Below, in pieces: positions 21,440 through 33,221 of a stretch of DNA of 64,000 nt. The notes beneath the pieces were generated by a model, which searched no databases, was not told the DNA's origin, and worked only from the letters and a program-made list of their open reading frames with translations. Source of the DNA: Stenogyne calaminthoides (lineage: Eukaryota; Streptophyta; Magnoliopsida; Lamiales; Lamiaceae); NCBI GenBank assembly GCA_037126765.1, contig JBBCBC010000022.1, positions 18,381,758 through 18,445,757 on the forward strand, written 5' to 3'. Numbering within the stretch: position 1 is the first letter of the stretch; every line of letters begins with the position of its first letter. A program made the position numbers and the translations under genes.

Positions 21440-24400
21440 GTCTTCTGATTTTGGCTCTTCAGTCTTCTGCTCTTCAGTTTGTTTCATTCTCAACTTCATC
21501 ATTAAGGCACTTCCGAGTCAAACATTCAAAAAATCTCTTCTTCAAATTTCATTTCTTTCCTTGATGATGTCCGGATTGTTTCCTGTTAAACCCAACTGAC
21601 CAGCATACTGAGCAATCTCTTGAGTGATGGCCTTCTCATTCACCAAGCCATTATCAAGTTTTGGAGGTGAATAGGAATATGGACCAGGGGCTACTATCTG
21701 TACCTCTCCTTCATCCGCAAAGTTAATCCAGCTCTGTAGATACTTTGGATAGAAGATAAGAAGGTATTCAATGAAAGCTTCATTACGATCCGAGCTTTCC
21801 CTCTCCATTCCCCGAAGAACATCATAATTGAACCAGAAGGTTCTCTTGACTTCTTCCCACATATCGTTGAGTTTGATGGGCATCCATTTATCAACGTGGG
21901 GCCATTTTAGTGCTTTTGATGTTCCTTTCCTCTTGCTCGCAAACTTCCTGAAATCACTCCTTCGCTTCGCTCTTCCTCTCTATCTTCTTTTCGATCACAG
22001 ACGCGTTCACGAGACCGGCGGCGGTTTTCTTAGCTTGTTCTTCTTGGAGTGTCTTGAGCATTTCTCGTGTTGAAGACTTTCTTCGAGGTTGAGACTCGAG
22101 ATTCCACTTTGGTTGTTTCTGTTTCTTCATCATCGAGAATCGGTTTTTCTCTGGATTGGCTTAGAAGCCTTTGACGTTTGCTTTCGGGTTGAACAACACC
22201 CAAGGCTTTCCTCTTCATAGGCGATTCAAAGACATCCTGGCTTGTTCCAACCTTTGCTCTAAAGCTTTTCGGTTTCTCTCTTGCAACATCAAGCATAGCT
22301 TGCTTTCGAAACTTCGAGTGTAGATAGGCTTTTCTACCGAGCGAACTTCAACTTCTCGGTAGCTCCGACTTCTTTAAAGGCTTTTGTTAGATTATACATT
22401 TCAAAGATCTTTAAAGAGCCTTCTTCTCCAAAGTACGTGCCATGAACTTTCGAGATCTTGACTTCCTTTTCCCTTCTTGGCACCGTAATTTGGAAGAAGC
22501 ACGGAGAATCTTTGTGTCCATGTGATATTGCTCTTTGCTCACACAAATGAACTTCTCTGCTATCTCGATCTTGTTAAATCTTCCGGCCTCCTTAGATGGT
22601 TCTTGGCCACGAAAAATTCTTGAGATAAGTGGGCAAACCGGCGAAGAGTGCTTCTTTGAACATCTCTGTCATCTTGGTCATGAGCATTGAACTCATTTCC
22701 TCAACAAAGCCGGACTTGATTAGCACCTCATTCTTTTTCGCCCGGTTTCACCTCTAGGAAATCGAAACTTTCCCGGTGTTTTACGCTTCGATTCATCACT
22801 TAACTTCGGCCTTGACTCCCTCCGAACTTCTCATTTAGCTTTCCTTCCATGGAGGTCATCCGGGTGGTTAGAGTGTTTTGAATTTGCACCAGTTTCAAGA
22901 GTGATTAAGACCGGCCCATCTTTTGAGCTTGATTGGCCAACGTCTCTTCCATCCGAGCAATCTTGATCATCATTGGCTCAACCTTCTCAAGTTTCTCTAT
23001 CGAGGAGTGAGATCAATCTCGGAATCTTCAGTACCTCTTGTGTTGTCACGATCATCTTGAGCTTGACTTCATTCTCGAGCTCCGGTCTCCAAATTTGCTC
23101 CTCGATCAAGAGTACTATCATCGATCGATGTTGACTAGATCCAGTTGATCGCCAATGAGTCTCCTTTTCCTTCTGAGACTGTTCCTCAGCATCTCCCTGT
23201 TGGTCCCCATCTCCATCTTGAGATTTGCTCCTCTGCTTGGGGCACCAACTTTAGTTGCTCTCCTCTCGACCAACTTCCTCTGAACGACTCATCAAAATCG
23301 GCGTTTTTCATCCCGAGCTTTGTCCTACGAACCCCGAGAAGTCGGTCGAAAAAGTCTGTCTTCTCATTCCACCGGTCTTCCCCCTAAAAGCGGCAATATC
23401 AAGCATCTCGGGAAGAGTCCGATTGAGGATAAATCTGATTGTCCTTAATCAAAGAAAATATCTTCTTGATCGAGGTATGAGCTGAGCTCGGTGTCGGTCA
23501 ACTATGAACCGTTCCCCTTGCTCCTCCACTCGCCTTCTTGGCCTCGCCCTTCTTCCATCTCGGGCTCTCTGGTTCATTTGAAGTTTACGCTAAGGGATCA
23601 AGAAGTAGATCACTTTCGAGAGCTCATCAAGAATATTCGCTCCCGAAGTCTCAAAGAAATCTGAAGTTTGTCGCGGTCCAGTCCTCGGTTTGCATCTGAG
23701 TGGGTTCTGAGACTGAACGGTATATACTCGGTTTTAGTCCGAGGTTGGCTCGTCGATCGAGCTTGCACATCTTGGATCGACTCTGAAATGGCTCTTACCG
23801 TCTCGAGCACCTTACACAGAGGTAGGTATCTCTGAGGTCTGAGCTCCTTTGAAAATTTCCCCGAGAAATTTTATCTCATCTTGGCGATGTCTCGAGCACC
23901 TCGAGAAAAAAGACACGCTCCTCGGTCGATCTTGTGTCCTCGGAGATAACCCTCGAGCCAACACTTGTAATGGTGAACTCGAAAGCGGTTTGGCCCTCGA
24001 TTGAATCTCTTCAGAATCACTTTCATCTTCATCGGTGAGAACCACCAATCTTCTGCGTTTTGGAGCAAGATTCTTTTGTTTCATCATTTTTGCTCCTTGC
24101 TCCATCTTTGCCTCCAACAACACCTTCCCCCTAGTTTGTTGGGTCTCTTTTTCAGCAACTGCAAAAGGTGATTCTACCTTCTTTTCTCTCTTCCCCCTGA
24201 TGACCTGCTTCCTTGCAGCAATGGGTTTAAGGTTTGGATTTAGGAAATGGGGTCGAATTGGCGAAGATATCCTCCTCCTCTCTGCACATCTCTAAAATGT
24301 AAGCAATTTTGGTGGCATGGTTGATCTTGCCTTTGATTGAGATCGCCCCGTCAATCTTCCTCAAAACTTTGGTCTACTCACTCACCGTCTGGATCAGGAA

Positions 24401-24988
24401 TTTCAGCCAGTTGAAATCATGGTGGGTGAAGCTTCTATCGCCGCCATCAATCTGAGCCGGGTACTTATCTGCTCAAAACTCCCCAAGAAGACTCATGATG
24501 CACTTGCTCACAATATCCATCAACACACGATATTGGGCTTCAGTGCCTTTTATGCAATTAATCGCCTCAAACTTAACAGATTCTCGGCAATCCTATCTAA
24601 GTACTCCTGCTCTCTTCCTGAAATATACGTCGTAGGATCCTCTCCTCTATCACAGAGCTCAAAAACATCATTCAAATTTTTCGGAACTATATACAGATCC
24701 CTCTCAAAATTGACGTATTTGAATGACTGCTCTAAGTGTGATACAGTTAACTTAGAATGCATACAGCCCTCTTCATCTATCTTCAAGTTATAGATGAATT
24801 GATTACCTCTTTTCGAAACTCCCCGTCCAGGTCGGTTTTGCGACTAGTTGGAAGTGAGTTTAGCCAAATCGAATCATATCAGAGCCTCCTCTTCCGGCTT
24901 TGAGTTGGTTGTGCTTTCAAGTGAGACAACGAACTTCGTACCACGGCTTGTTGGTTTCGGCTAATCTCTTGAACAGGGTTGGAGCCAT
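21440..24988 (-). pseudogene. Sirevirus 3' accessory region (position of env-like ORF), broken
   Basis: Between RNase H and the 3' LTR lie about 4 kb. From an ATG at 24988 (MAPTLFKRLAETNKPWYEV) short minus frames follow: 24550-24786 (KIDEEGCMHSKLTVSHLEQS, FERDLYIVPKNLNDVFELCD), a stretch near 24300-24430 (DFNWLKFLIQTVSE, KINHATKIAYILEMC), basic Ser/Glu/Lys-rich parts (23812-24123, 22030-22296), and 21542-21883 (MPIKLNDMWEEVKRTFWFNY). Sireviruses often carry an ORF here, called env-like in SIRE1. I see no signal peptide or convincing membrane segment, so I do not call it an envelope. It could also be a captured host sequence. It is heavily frameshifted. Confidence 0.5.
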
Positions 24989-25019
24989 TTTAGAGTTTGA
25001 TTGAAGAAGGGAAGCTTTA

Positions 25020-25603
25020 GGGTTTGGAGAATTTCTGGGCAAAGGGGATTTTTAATTGCAGAGGATTTGAAAACGAAGGGTTTGATAAAATTTTGGCTTG
25101 AATGGCTGATTGGGGTTAATATAGCCTTGAGATCGTGGGGAATCGTGTTGGTTAGGTGAGTAACAACGGTTGAGAATAATCTCCGATTAATCGAATTATC
25201 TGAACAAGCGATCTCCTAAAAGTAAGCCGCCAAAACGTCCTCATTGGTCATTAATGTAGCAGAGCATTAAATGACTGTTGACCTTCTTTGGAATTTAAAA
25301 CGATCCCGCCCAAAAAAAACATTCCTCGGTGTTTTTATATTTATTGCGAATGATTACTTGAATTTTCTTGAAGCAATAAATGAATCGCATGAGTCTTACT
25401 TCTTCAGACCAATTTCCTCTATCAGTCTTCTATCGAGTAATCGATCTTGATAAAATGTCGATAATATCTTGAAAATCTTGAATTGGTTCAAGATGCTACT
25501 CGAAGTTTTCGAGACTCGATTCAATATTTCCATTTTATCCCCGAGCTTCTCGGAAGGATTACGAGAAAACTTCATGCATCCAAAACCTTCAATTTTTCGA
25601 TTT
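25020..25603. other. Sirevirus spacer between RNase H and accessory region
   Basis: About 580 bases with no conserved coding sequence on the minus strand. The stretch at 25020-25350 looks like an untranslated leader for the accessory ORF that begins at 24988. No promoter motif stands out. Confidence 0.35.
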
Positions 25604-27730
25604 TTACTCTATACACTGTTCTAGCATCCCTAATTCAACTGAAAGTTCTTGAAATCTTGATTCAACCAAAGGTTTAGTCAAGATATCAGCTCTTTGCTTA
25701 TCAGTATGAATTTTCTCCATCCTTATGTCCTTCTTCTCGACATGATCTCTGATGAAGTGATGTCTGATATCCACATGCTTGCATCTGGTGTGTGTCTGGG
25801 ATTTTTGTGAAATAGCAATGGCATTATTATTCTCACAAAATATTGGTATTTTATTGGCTACAACTATATAATCCCTCAATTGTTGTCTGAGCCAAAGAAT
25901 CTGTGCACAGCAGCTTCCTGCAGCCATATATTCAGCTTCAGTAGTACTTGTTGCTACTGAGGTCTGTTTCTTTGAAAACCAAGATATCAGCTTGCTTCCT
26001 AGAAATTGACAAGTTCCTGAAGTGGACTTCCTGTCAATTTTGCATCCTCCATAATCAGCATCTGAGTAACCACTTAACTCTAGGTTATCATCAGCTGGAT
26101 ACCATAATCCTCTATTCACTGTGCCCTTAAGATATTTCAGTATCTTTTTGGCAGCCTCCATGTGACTAGCCTTATGATTAGCTTGGTATCTTGCACATAT
26201 CCCAACAAAGAAATGTTATATCCTACCTACTTGTGAGATAGAGCAATGATCCAATGATTCCTCTATAATCGGTATAACTTCAATGATTTGCCTTGAAATC
26301 GAGGATCCATCTTGTAGTTAGTATTCATGGAATTCTAATCCGCATTGCAATCTGTACACCATATTTGAATCGGATCTCGGTGTACTTTGCACGGTTGATG
26401 AATATTCCTTCCTTTGATTGTTTCACTTGAAGTCCTAGAAAGAGATTCATCTCTCCCATCATTGACATCTCAAACTTGCCTTTCATCAGTGTTGAAAACT
26501 TTTCACACAGCTGATGGTTTGGAGATCCAAAAATGATGTCATCAACATATATCTGAACTAGTAAGATATCTTCCCCATCCTCTATCCTGAACAGAGTTCT
26601 ATCAATAGTTCCTTTGACAAAACCATGGTCAGTAAGAAACTGTGAAAGAGTATCATACCATGCTCTAGGTGCTTGCTTAAGACCATACAAAGCTTTTCTT
26701 AGCACGAAACTTGGTCATTCTGCTTTGAAACCGGGAGGTTGTTCCACATAAACCTCTTCTTTAAGCCGCGCCGTTCAGAAATGCACTTTTCACATCCATC
26801 CGATGGATCGTGAACTTCATGTGGGCAGATATGCAAGAAACAATCGATGGCTTCTAGTCTTGCAACAGGTGCAAAGGTTTCATCATAATCCAAGCCTTCT
26901 TCTTGGGAATAACATTGTGCAACTAGCCTTGCCTTGTTTCTCACAATGTTGTTGTTTTCATCTCTTTTGTTCTTGAAAACCCACTTGGTTCCAATGACAT
27001 TGTGCATTTCTGGTCTATCTACCAGCTCCCATACTTCATTCCTCGAGAATTGATTCGGCTCATCTTGCATGGCAGTAATCCAGTGAGAATCTTGTAGAGC
27101 TTCACCAATCTCAGTAGGTTCTTTCTCTGATAAGAAGCAGTAGAATAGTGCACTCTCTCCATGGAACCTTCTAGTCTTAACACCTTCATTTAGATCACCC
27201 ACAATCTGGCTTGTAGGATGGATATCTAACCATTTCCTTCTTGATGTTCCCCCTTCAATGGTATCCTCAACATTTGAAATGTTAGGTTCAGTTAAATCAT
27301 CAAACTCAGGGAACAACAAAACAGGAGAAAGGGAATCATCTTCCTCAGGGGAAATTCTATTCAGAACATTGTCAGAGACATTTGTTCCCCTTTGGTTGAT
27401 AGATTCAGAAATTGCCTCAGCTGTGACCACATCTTCATTGGCATCACGTACCTGAGTCTGAACTGGTGTGTGTTTAGATTGGTCACCTTTGGAGTGTTGG
27501 TTTTCCTGGGTCTCACCATCCTGATTTCCATCCTGAACTTCTTTATCTGAGTCTGAGTCACTCCAATCATAGATAATGACTGACTTCTTCTTTTCAGGTT
27601 CAGTGGATGATTTATCTTTCTGTTTCAGGCTTAATCTGGTGATCCTCTTAGTCAGTTTATTTGCATCATGTTCCTGTTTCTTCTGAACACAAACAGATTC
27701 ATCAAAAACAACATGAGGTGTTTCCTCCAC
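25604..27730 (-). pseudogene. Sirevirus reverse transcriptase and RNase H
   Basis: The first frame (27730-26699) has an acidic linker and RT N-terminus: HWITAMQDEPNQFSRNEVWE, 'VIGTKWVFKNKRDENN' and 'EGLDYDETFAPVARLEAI'. The next (26705-26325) has 'LYGLKQAPRAWYDTLSQFL' and 'LLVQIYVDDIIFGSPN', keeping the Y-V-D-D active site. RNase H (26161-25604) shows 'SDADYGGCKIDRKSTSG', 'TSTTEAEYMAAGSC' and 'HTRCKHVDIRHHFIRD' with catalytic acidic residues in place. Frameshifts near 26700-26850 and 26165-26330 break an otherwise well-kept pol. Confidence 0.92.
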
Positions 27731-28690
27731 AATAAGAGTCCTACAGTTGTAAACTCGAAGCTTTATCGACTTCGAAATATCCTAAGAATATTCCTTCATC
27801 GCCTTTTACTATCAAATGTTTTCAACCGATCTTTACCATTATTGTGTATGAAACACTTACAACCAAACACACGAAAGAAAGAAACAAGAGGCTTCCTTTC
27901 ATTCCAAAGCTCATAAGGCATTTTGCCTTGACTTTTTGTCAGCATGGATCTATTCTGAGAGTAGCATGCAAAGGTGTTGAATTTTTTAAAAATTTTTTAG
28001 GAATATCGGCTTCAATTATCATTGTCCTCTTGCAGCCTTCTTTTCGAGTTCTCGTTCCTTCTTTCAAAGAACACCATTTTGTTGAGGGGTCCTTGCAAAT
28101 GATGTCTCACGAGAATTCCATTTCTTTGCACAATAATCGTCGAAATGATATGATTTATAAACTCGGTTCCTTTGTCGATCCGATTTTGACCACACTCGGA
28201 TTTTTCTCAATCTTGAGTCTTTTCAATGATTTCGCAAAATTTTATCTCGAGTCTTTTCTTCTTGAAAAGAATATGACCCAAGTATATCTTGAGTAGTCAT
28301 CAACTACTACCAATGTGTATTTTTCCGCCATTAGTGCTCACAGTGTTATAGGACCAAACAGATCCATATGCAAAAGTAAAGTATTCTCTCGGTAAAACTT
28401 CTACTTTGCTTTTAAATGATGCTTGTACTTGTTTTCCTTTTCGCACGATCACAAATGTGTTCCTTACTGAACACTTCATTAGGCAACCCTCTCACAAGAG
28501 CTAATCTTGCAAGCTTGTTCAGGGTTTTGAAGTTTAGGTGATTCATTCTTTTATGCCATAACCAACTGGTATCTGTGGAACTTTTAGCAATTAAACATGT
28601 ATCTTTAGGAGTTGAACTCCAATCGCCAAAGATACACATTCCCTTTTCTTGTACCAAATCGATAATACTTTTCTCGTGATGTATCATCTT
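27731..28690 (-). pseudogene. Sirevirus GAG-pre-integrase and integrase, heavily frameshifted
   Basis: The minus frame 28687-28412 carries the zinc-binding pre-integrase (SWLWHKRMNHLNFKTLNKLA). Further down, pieces in all three frames give core-domain motifs: FKKK, 'DKGTEFINHII' (second Asp region), and the C-terminal 'FRVFGCKCFIHNNGKDRL'. No frame of useful length remains. In contrast the adjacent RT frame is clean over 1 kb, so damage is unevenly spread. The plus-strand frame at 27844-28296 is a shadow. Confidence 0.75.
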
Positions 28691-29010
28691 TCACAAAGCA
28701 TAAGTTCTTGGAGAACTCAACATTGAAACTCTTATCACGTAATTGGCTAATGACACAAGTTATGCTTCAATCCAGATACATATGAAACACCATGGATATG
28801 AACTGAGTCGACTTCCAAAGTTCCATATCCTTCAGTCTGTCCCTTGGAGTTATCTCCAAAAGTGATATGTGGGCCTCTTTGTTCAACATAGTCACTGAGC
28901 ATCTTCTTGAATCCTGTCATATGTCTTGAGCATCCACTATCAAGATACCATACATCGAGAGCTTTTTTCATCTCTGCCATCGGTGCCATGTGATCTTTCA
29001 TCGACTTAGT
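28691..29010 (-). pseudogene. Sirevirus aspartic protease
   Basis: An 84-codon frame (29001-28747) contains VWYLDSGCSRHMTG, the D-S-G active site and flank typical of Ty1-copia proteases, then FGDNSKGQTEGYGTLEVDSV. The enzyme would cleave the Gag-Pol precursor. The catalytic motif is intact but the frame is cut off from both gag and integrase. Confidence 0.85.
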
Positions 29011-29834
29011 GCCCGGTTTTTCCCCCGAAAAAGCAGATCAATTCTTAGGTACCCATTTTGTGTAGGGTCCCACGAGGTTAGTTGTACTTTCGAATCCAAA
29101 TCACCGACAACTCTAATCACTTTAGAGTGGCTAATTTGTCTTCCATAAACATCAACATATACATCCACTACTCGGGGTGCCTTAGCGTTTTAGATATGTG
29201 CTAGCTTTTAGCATGAACATGTGCCTTAGAGTTCTTCTTTGGTTCGGGCCTTCGCTCGACATGCTTAGGCTTTTGTGCGGCCGGTCTAAATCTTTGATGA
29301 CTCGGGTTGAGATAACCTTTACCCTTAGGGCAAGTGAGGTTCAAAGTTGTCTCAGATTGAATCTGGGTCTTTCAAAGATACTTGAGGACTTGGTCTCTTC
29401 ATTTGAGAATGTCTCTCTTGAGTGTTTCTCATCCGAGGATTCCTCGATGGTTCATTGTGGAGCCTTTCGTGTTTGCATTCTTAGCCCGAGGCTTTGAAGT
29501 ACTTGCTCGAAACTTTCCAATCGATCGCCAGTTTTTCTTGCCTTCTTCACCGAGGTTTGGGCTTTCTAACCCGATCATTCGGGTTTTTATGAGACCATAG
29601 GTCCTTTTCCTTGTCTACAACCTTGGGCATTTCTTCGAGTTTGAAGTGTAGGTGCCATTTGGTTTTACAAAGATAGTCTTCTTGCTACTTGACGCAAAGA
29701 TTTAGATGACCTTGTGAGGTTCCCCCGGAATGTATCCCAATCCAGATTTTATAGTCACAGATCTCTGGTAACTCAAATTTCATCTATTACATTAGATGCA
29801 TTATTCAATAGAGTTAACTTTTCGTGCACTATCC

Positions 29835-31152
29835 TCACAGATTCAGTAGAGTTTTATGCTTCTCAGAGAGGTCATTGAACTCAGTTCTGATTAGCTGAAT
29901 CTCTTCAATGGATTTCTCTAGCTTTTCAGTTAGGGACATTATCAACTTCTCTTTCTCTGAGAGTTGTACTTTCAGAACATCCAGTTCATCAGTAGCTCTC
30001 ATCTGAAGAGCTAGATCCCTCCTCAGAGTGTTTTTCTTCTGCAACCATGGCCTTTTTGCTTGAGAACTTCTGGTCTTTTATAGCTTGCCTTTCTCTTCTC
30101 TCCTTAGCACTCAAATCTGGACAATCATACTGGAAGTGACCTTTCTTCTGGGAGTTATAGCATCTGTTGGCATCATCCTGATCATTTTCTTCTTTGGACT
30201 TGGAGTCCTTTCTCTTGGATGAAGATCCTTCAGCTTTCAGGTCTTTCTTCTTCTCAGTTGATCTGTCCTCAGGTTTCTTCCGCACTGTGGGTCCCTGTAA
30301 TAGCTTTTGTATTTTCCAAATCTACTATTGAGTCTATCAAACCTTCTTGCCATCAGTGCTAGCTTATCCTCAAGCTCATCCTGATTTTTGGCATGGGGGT
30401 TCTCAGACTCTCTAGTTTTACAGGTTTTATCTTTGGCTTTTAAAGCCACATTCTTACTCGATGAAGAATCATCTTTGTTGTCAGCCTTTTTGGATTTCTT
30501 ATCAATTACAAATTCATAGGCTTTCAAATTTCGAAGAAGACTTGTTGGTAAGGCATTGAGTTAATATTCTTGGTGTTTTCAATCACCAATTGCATGAATA
30601 TCCCATTTCTTAGATAGACCTCTAAGAATTTTCAATGCAACTTCTCTCTGTGGGTATTTCTTTCCAAGTGCATTTAGATCATTCATGATGCTTTAGTGAA
30701 TCGACTTCCAGTTTGTCTATTGATTCACCATCATCCATTTTTTAAAACCCGTCAAACTTTCCAATTGCCAATCGAAAGTTTGTTTTCTTTTATATGATCT
30801 CGTGCTTTGGCACATAACAAACTAGTGTATCCCAAATCTCTTTTGCAAAGATTACAAAGAGAGATCATTCCCATCACACCATCATCAATTGTGTTGTATA
30901 GTGTGTCTTTTGCAATGTAGTCTAGATTGACTAACTTTCTCTCCTCGAGTCGGTTGGTCATCGACTTAGGAAATTCTCGCTCTAGGATCAATTCTCTCAT
31001 CTTCGCTCCTCCGATTCACTACATGAACCGGAATGGTCCTTGAGAGACCACTCTCCACATACGCCATGTTTGGAATACGAGATGAGCCTGCATTCTCGAT
31101 CTCCATAGGTCATAGTTCTCCACCGAGAACATGGGAAGTTTTTAGAAGACAT
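29835..31152 (-). pseudogene. Sirevirus gag (UBN2 capsid, zinc knuckle, coiled coil)
   Basis: An ATG at 31152 starts MSSKNFP, and after a one-base slip the frame gives FSVENYDLWRSRMQAHL, the Sirevirus capsid start. Later frames contain a UBN2-like part (31000-30752), a Lys/Ser/Glu-rich stretch (30527-30237), the nucleocapsid knuckle CYNSQKKGHFQYDC (about 30165) and a coiled coil (30044-29835, LSEKEKLIMSLTEKLEKSIE). The knuckle's second Cys is Ser. The region 29010-29835 between gag and protease has no usable frame. Confidence 0.82.
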
Positions 31153-31269
31153 TTTTCCGATCTCTTGAAAAATAAAAAGTTTCAAAGAATAAGATCGGGT
31201 TCAGATAGACCACAAGTATTTTTGAAAATAAAACTTTGGTCAACACAAAGAGGGTCAAGTTGAACCACC

Positions 31270-31282
31270 GCTTTCGATACCA
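31270..31282 (-). other. Sirevirus primer binding site, altered
   Basis: The minus strand reads TGGTATCGAAAGC where the standard site is TGGTATCAGAGC. It has a CAG to CGA-type change and an extra base, in keeping with the other CAG/CTG changes in this element. It lies two bases from the 5' LTR end. Confidence 0.8.
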
Positions 31283-31284
31283 CT

Positions 31285-33216
31285 TGTTGGACCCGGTGCA
31301 AAACGAAGTCTTACACGTGTATGGGGGAATACACGTGTTCGTGTTTTTCAAACTTTTTCATCGAGGTCACTTGGGTCGATAATCCTCAAGAATAGGTTCT
31401 CGAGAAGCACGGATCGCTCGAGTCAAAGTCTCATCGAGACAAAGATCCCGAAACGCTTTCGAAAACCTCGATAATCCCAACTAAGTCCCGAGTGTCGAGA
31501 TCCCGAGTTGCTTGGATCGATAACTAACTTATCAATCCTCATAAGAGAGTTCGGTTTGGTAACTATCTCGTTCTAGCTACTTTCGACCGTCTTGAATGGT
31601 TGGCCCTTAGATTATACTCGTTTTAGCTTTCTTTGAAAACCTTCCCTTTATGAAATAGTGATTAGGCCGTGATTCACTTATGCAACTTCAAATGATTGAT
31701 TCCAACCGAATATCGCTGAAAAGTATGCTTTCAAAATCAAGTCAATGCAATGTATAAGCACGATAAGGAAAACAATAAAGAACACAAAGAATTATAGTGG
31801 TTCGTAGACTCAAGCTCCTACGCCCACTCTCCCTGACTCTTCAGAGAAATTCACTATCAACTTCTGAGCTTTCTGACTACCTCACGTAGTTTACTTACTC
31901 AACTCGGCCCTGAGTTTTCTGACTACTCCACGTAGTTTACTTACTCAACCCGACCTTGAGTTTTCGACTACCTCCGTAGTTTACTTACTCAATCACACAC
32001 AAGCTTTCGACAACCCCGTAGCTTTACTAACTTCTCCTCTAGAGTTTTTCGACTACTCCGCGTAGTTTACTAACTCTTTAAACACTTCTCACCAACAAAC
32101 ACACTCCAACTACCTTCACAAGGGTTTGGGGTTTCTTGGTTGGTTTCAACTAGATGAGATATCCTTTACAATGAAGCACAATGCAAAGGGTTAGGATATC
32201 TCGACTAAGCTTTGGATAATTCTTATCAAGCTAGGCTTAGTATAGTGAGCTCTCTTCAATATTGAAGCACTTGGAAATTCTAAGTTTTTCGAGTGCTTTT
32301 AACTTTTACAAGAATAAGCTTGAGCTCTTAAGTTATGATAAATTTCCCGTAACCTTACAATGTAGAGGGTCACCAAAAGATTTATAGGCATACACCAAGG
32401 TCACTCTTTGAAAACTATCCGTTGGAGAGACAAATTTGAGTTCCCTCTTGTGGTGTGTGAAACAAATATATTTAGGGTTTGAAACTCCCTAACACTTTCT
32501 AGGCAATAGCCTTTCATGTAGCCGGTCTTCACTTTTTGCGATGCGAACTTTTGTACATCCGACATCCTTTTTTCGAGACACATCACACCGCCGATGTCGG
32601 TATGGTACAAATGTTGTCTTCCTCTTTTTGACTTTTGTCTCCAGTTAAAGGTAAACACCTTCAACGGCTCTTTTTGGTTACAAACTCTGAGTTTGATATA
32701 ACCTTAACAACACTTCTGACTTAGTTCCTTTTGTCTGCACTTGAATGTTTTGGCAAGTATCTATTTTCTAAGGAATCGCGATCTTCTCAGTATTGCATCC
32801 TTTAGATAGATATATTCAAAGGCCTCAAAACATTCGTGTTCATCTTGAGCATTCAAGATGCCTTCTTGAGTCTTCGATAATTAATGCCTTCAAAAGATTC
32901 TTGATCTTTAGTTTCTCAGTCTTCAGTCTTTTGTGTCTTCAGATTCTTCTGAGTCTTCAGGGTCTTCTGAATCTTTGTAGTTTATACTGACTGATGTACT
33001 GAGTCTTCTCGCTGAGTCTTGCCACTCAAGATCCCACTCGAGTCTTCATAATTATCCCGAACTATATCTGGCGATTATACATTCTGCAGATATCATCCTG
33101 AATATTCTAAAAACTGAATCCTGACTCAACTTTCAAGATCATTCTGAATATGTCATACTCAGGGGTTTTGGGATCTAATCAAAATCATATATCTTTATTA
33201 AATTCATCTCCCAACA
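31285..33216 (-). mobile_element. Sirevirus 5' LTR
   Basis: Partner of 19033-21005, colinear over its whole length. It starts TGTTGGACCC and ends TCCCAACA, followed by the GTTAC duplication. Differences from the 3' LTR are concentrated where the 3' LTR has CTG or CAG, and often become CG or CTCG. Other parts (for example 32150-32340, 33080-33216) are nearly identical. Confidence 0.93.
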
Positions 33217-33221
33217 GTTAC

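Larger units (their letters stand above)
19033..33216 (-). mobile_element. Sirevirus (SIRE/Maximus type Ty1-copia), 14.2 kb, minus orientation
   Basis: Two long LTRs (19033-21005 and 31285-33216) flank gag, protease, integrase, RT/RNase H and a further 4-kb region between pol and the 3' LTR. The target duplication GTTAC is perfect (19028-19032 and 33217-33221). Long LTRs, a UBN2-type gag with a zinc knuckle and coiled coil, a YVDD reverse transcriptase, a polypurine tract AAAAAGGGGG and an extra 3' region together mark the Sirevirus lineage. It sits in the filler joining copia copy 1 to the gypsy LTR, so it is younger than that deletion. Clean kilobase-sized frames alternate with blocks full of small indels. 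Confidence 0.93.

Noticed and set aside
21440..24988. Calling the Sirevirus 3' region an envelope gene
   Set aside because: No signal peptide, coiled-coil fusion region or membrane anchor can be seen, and the frame is too broken to judge.
27844..28296. 150-codon plus-strand frame
   Set aside because: It lies on the opposite strand of the Sirevirus integrase and shows no domain of its own.
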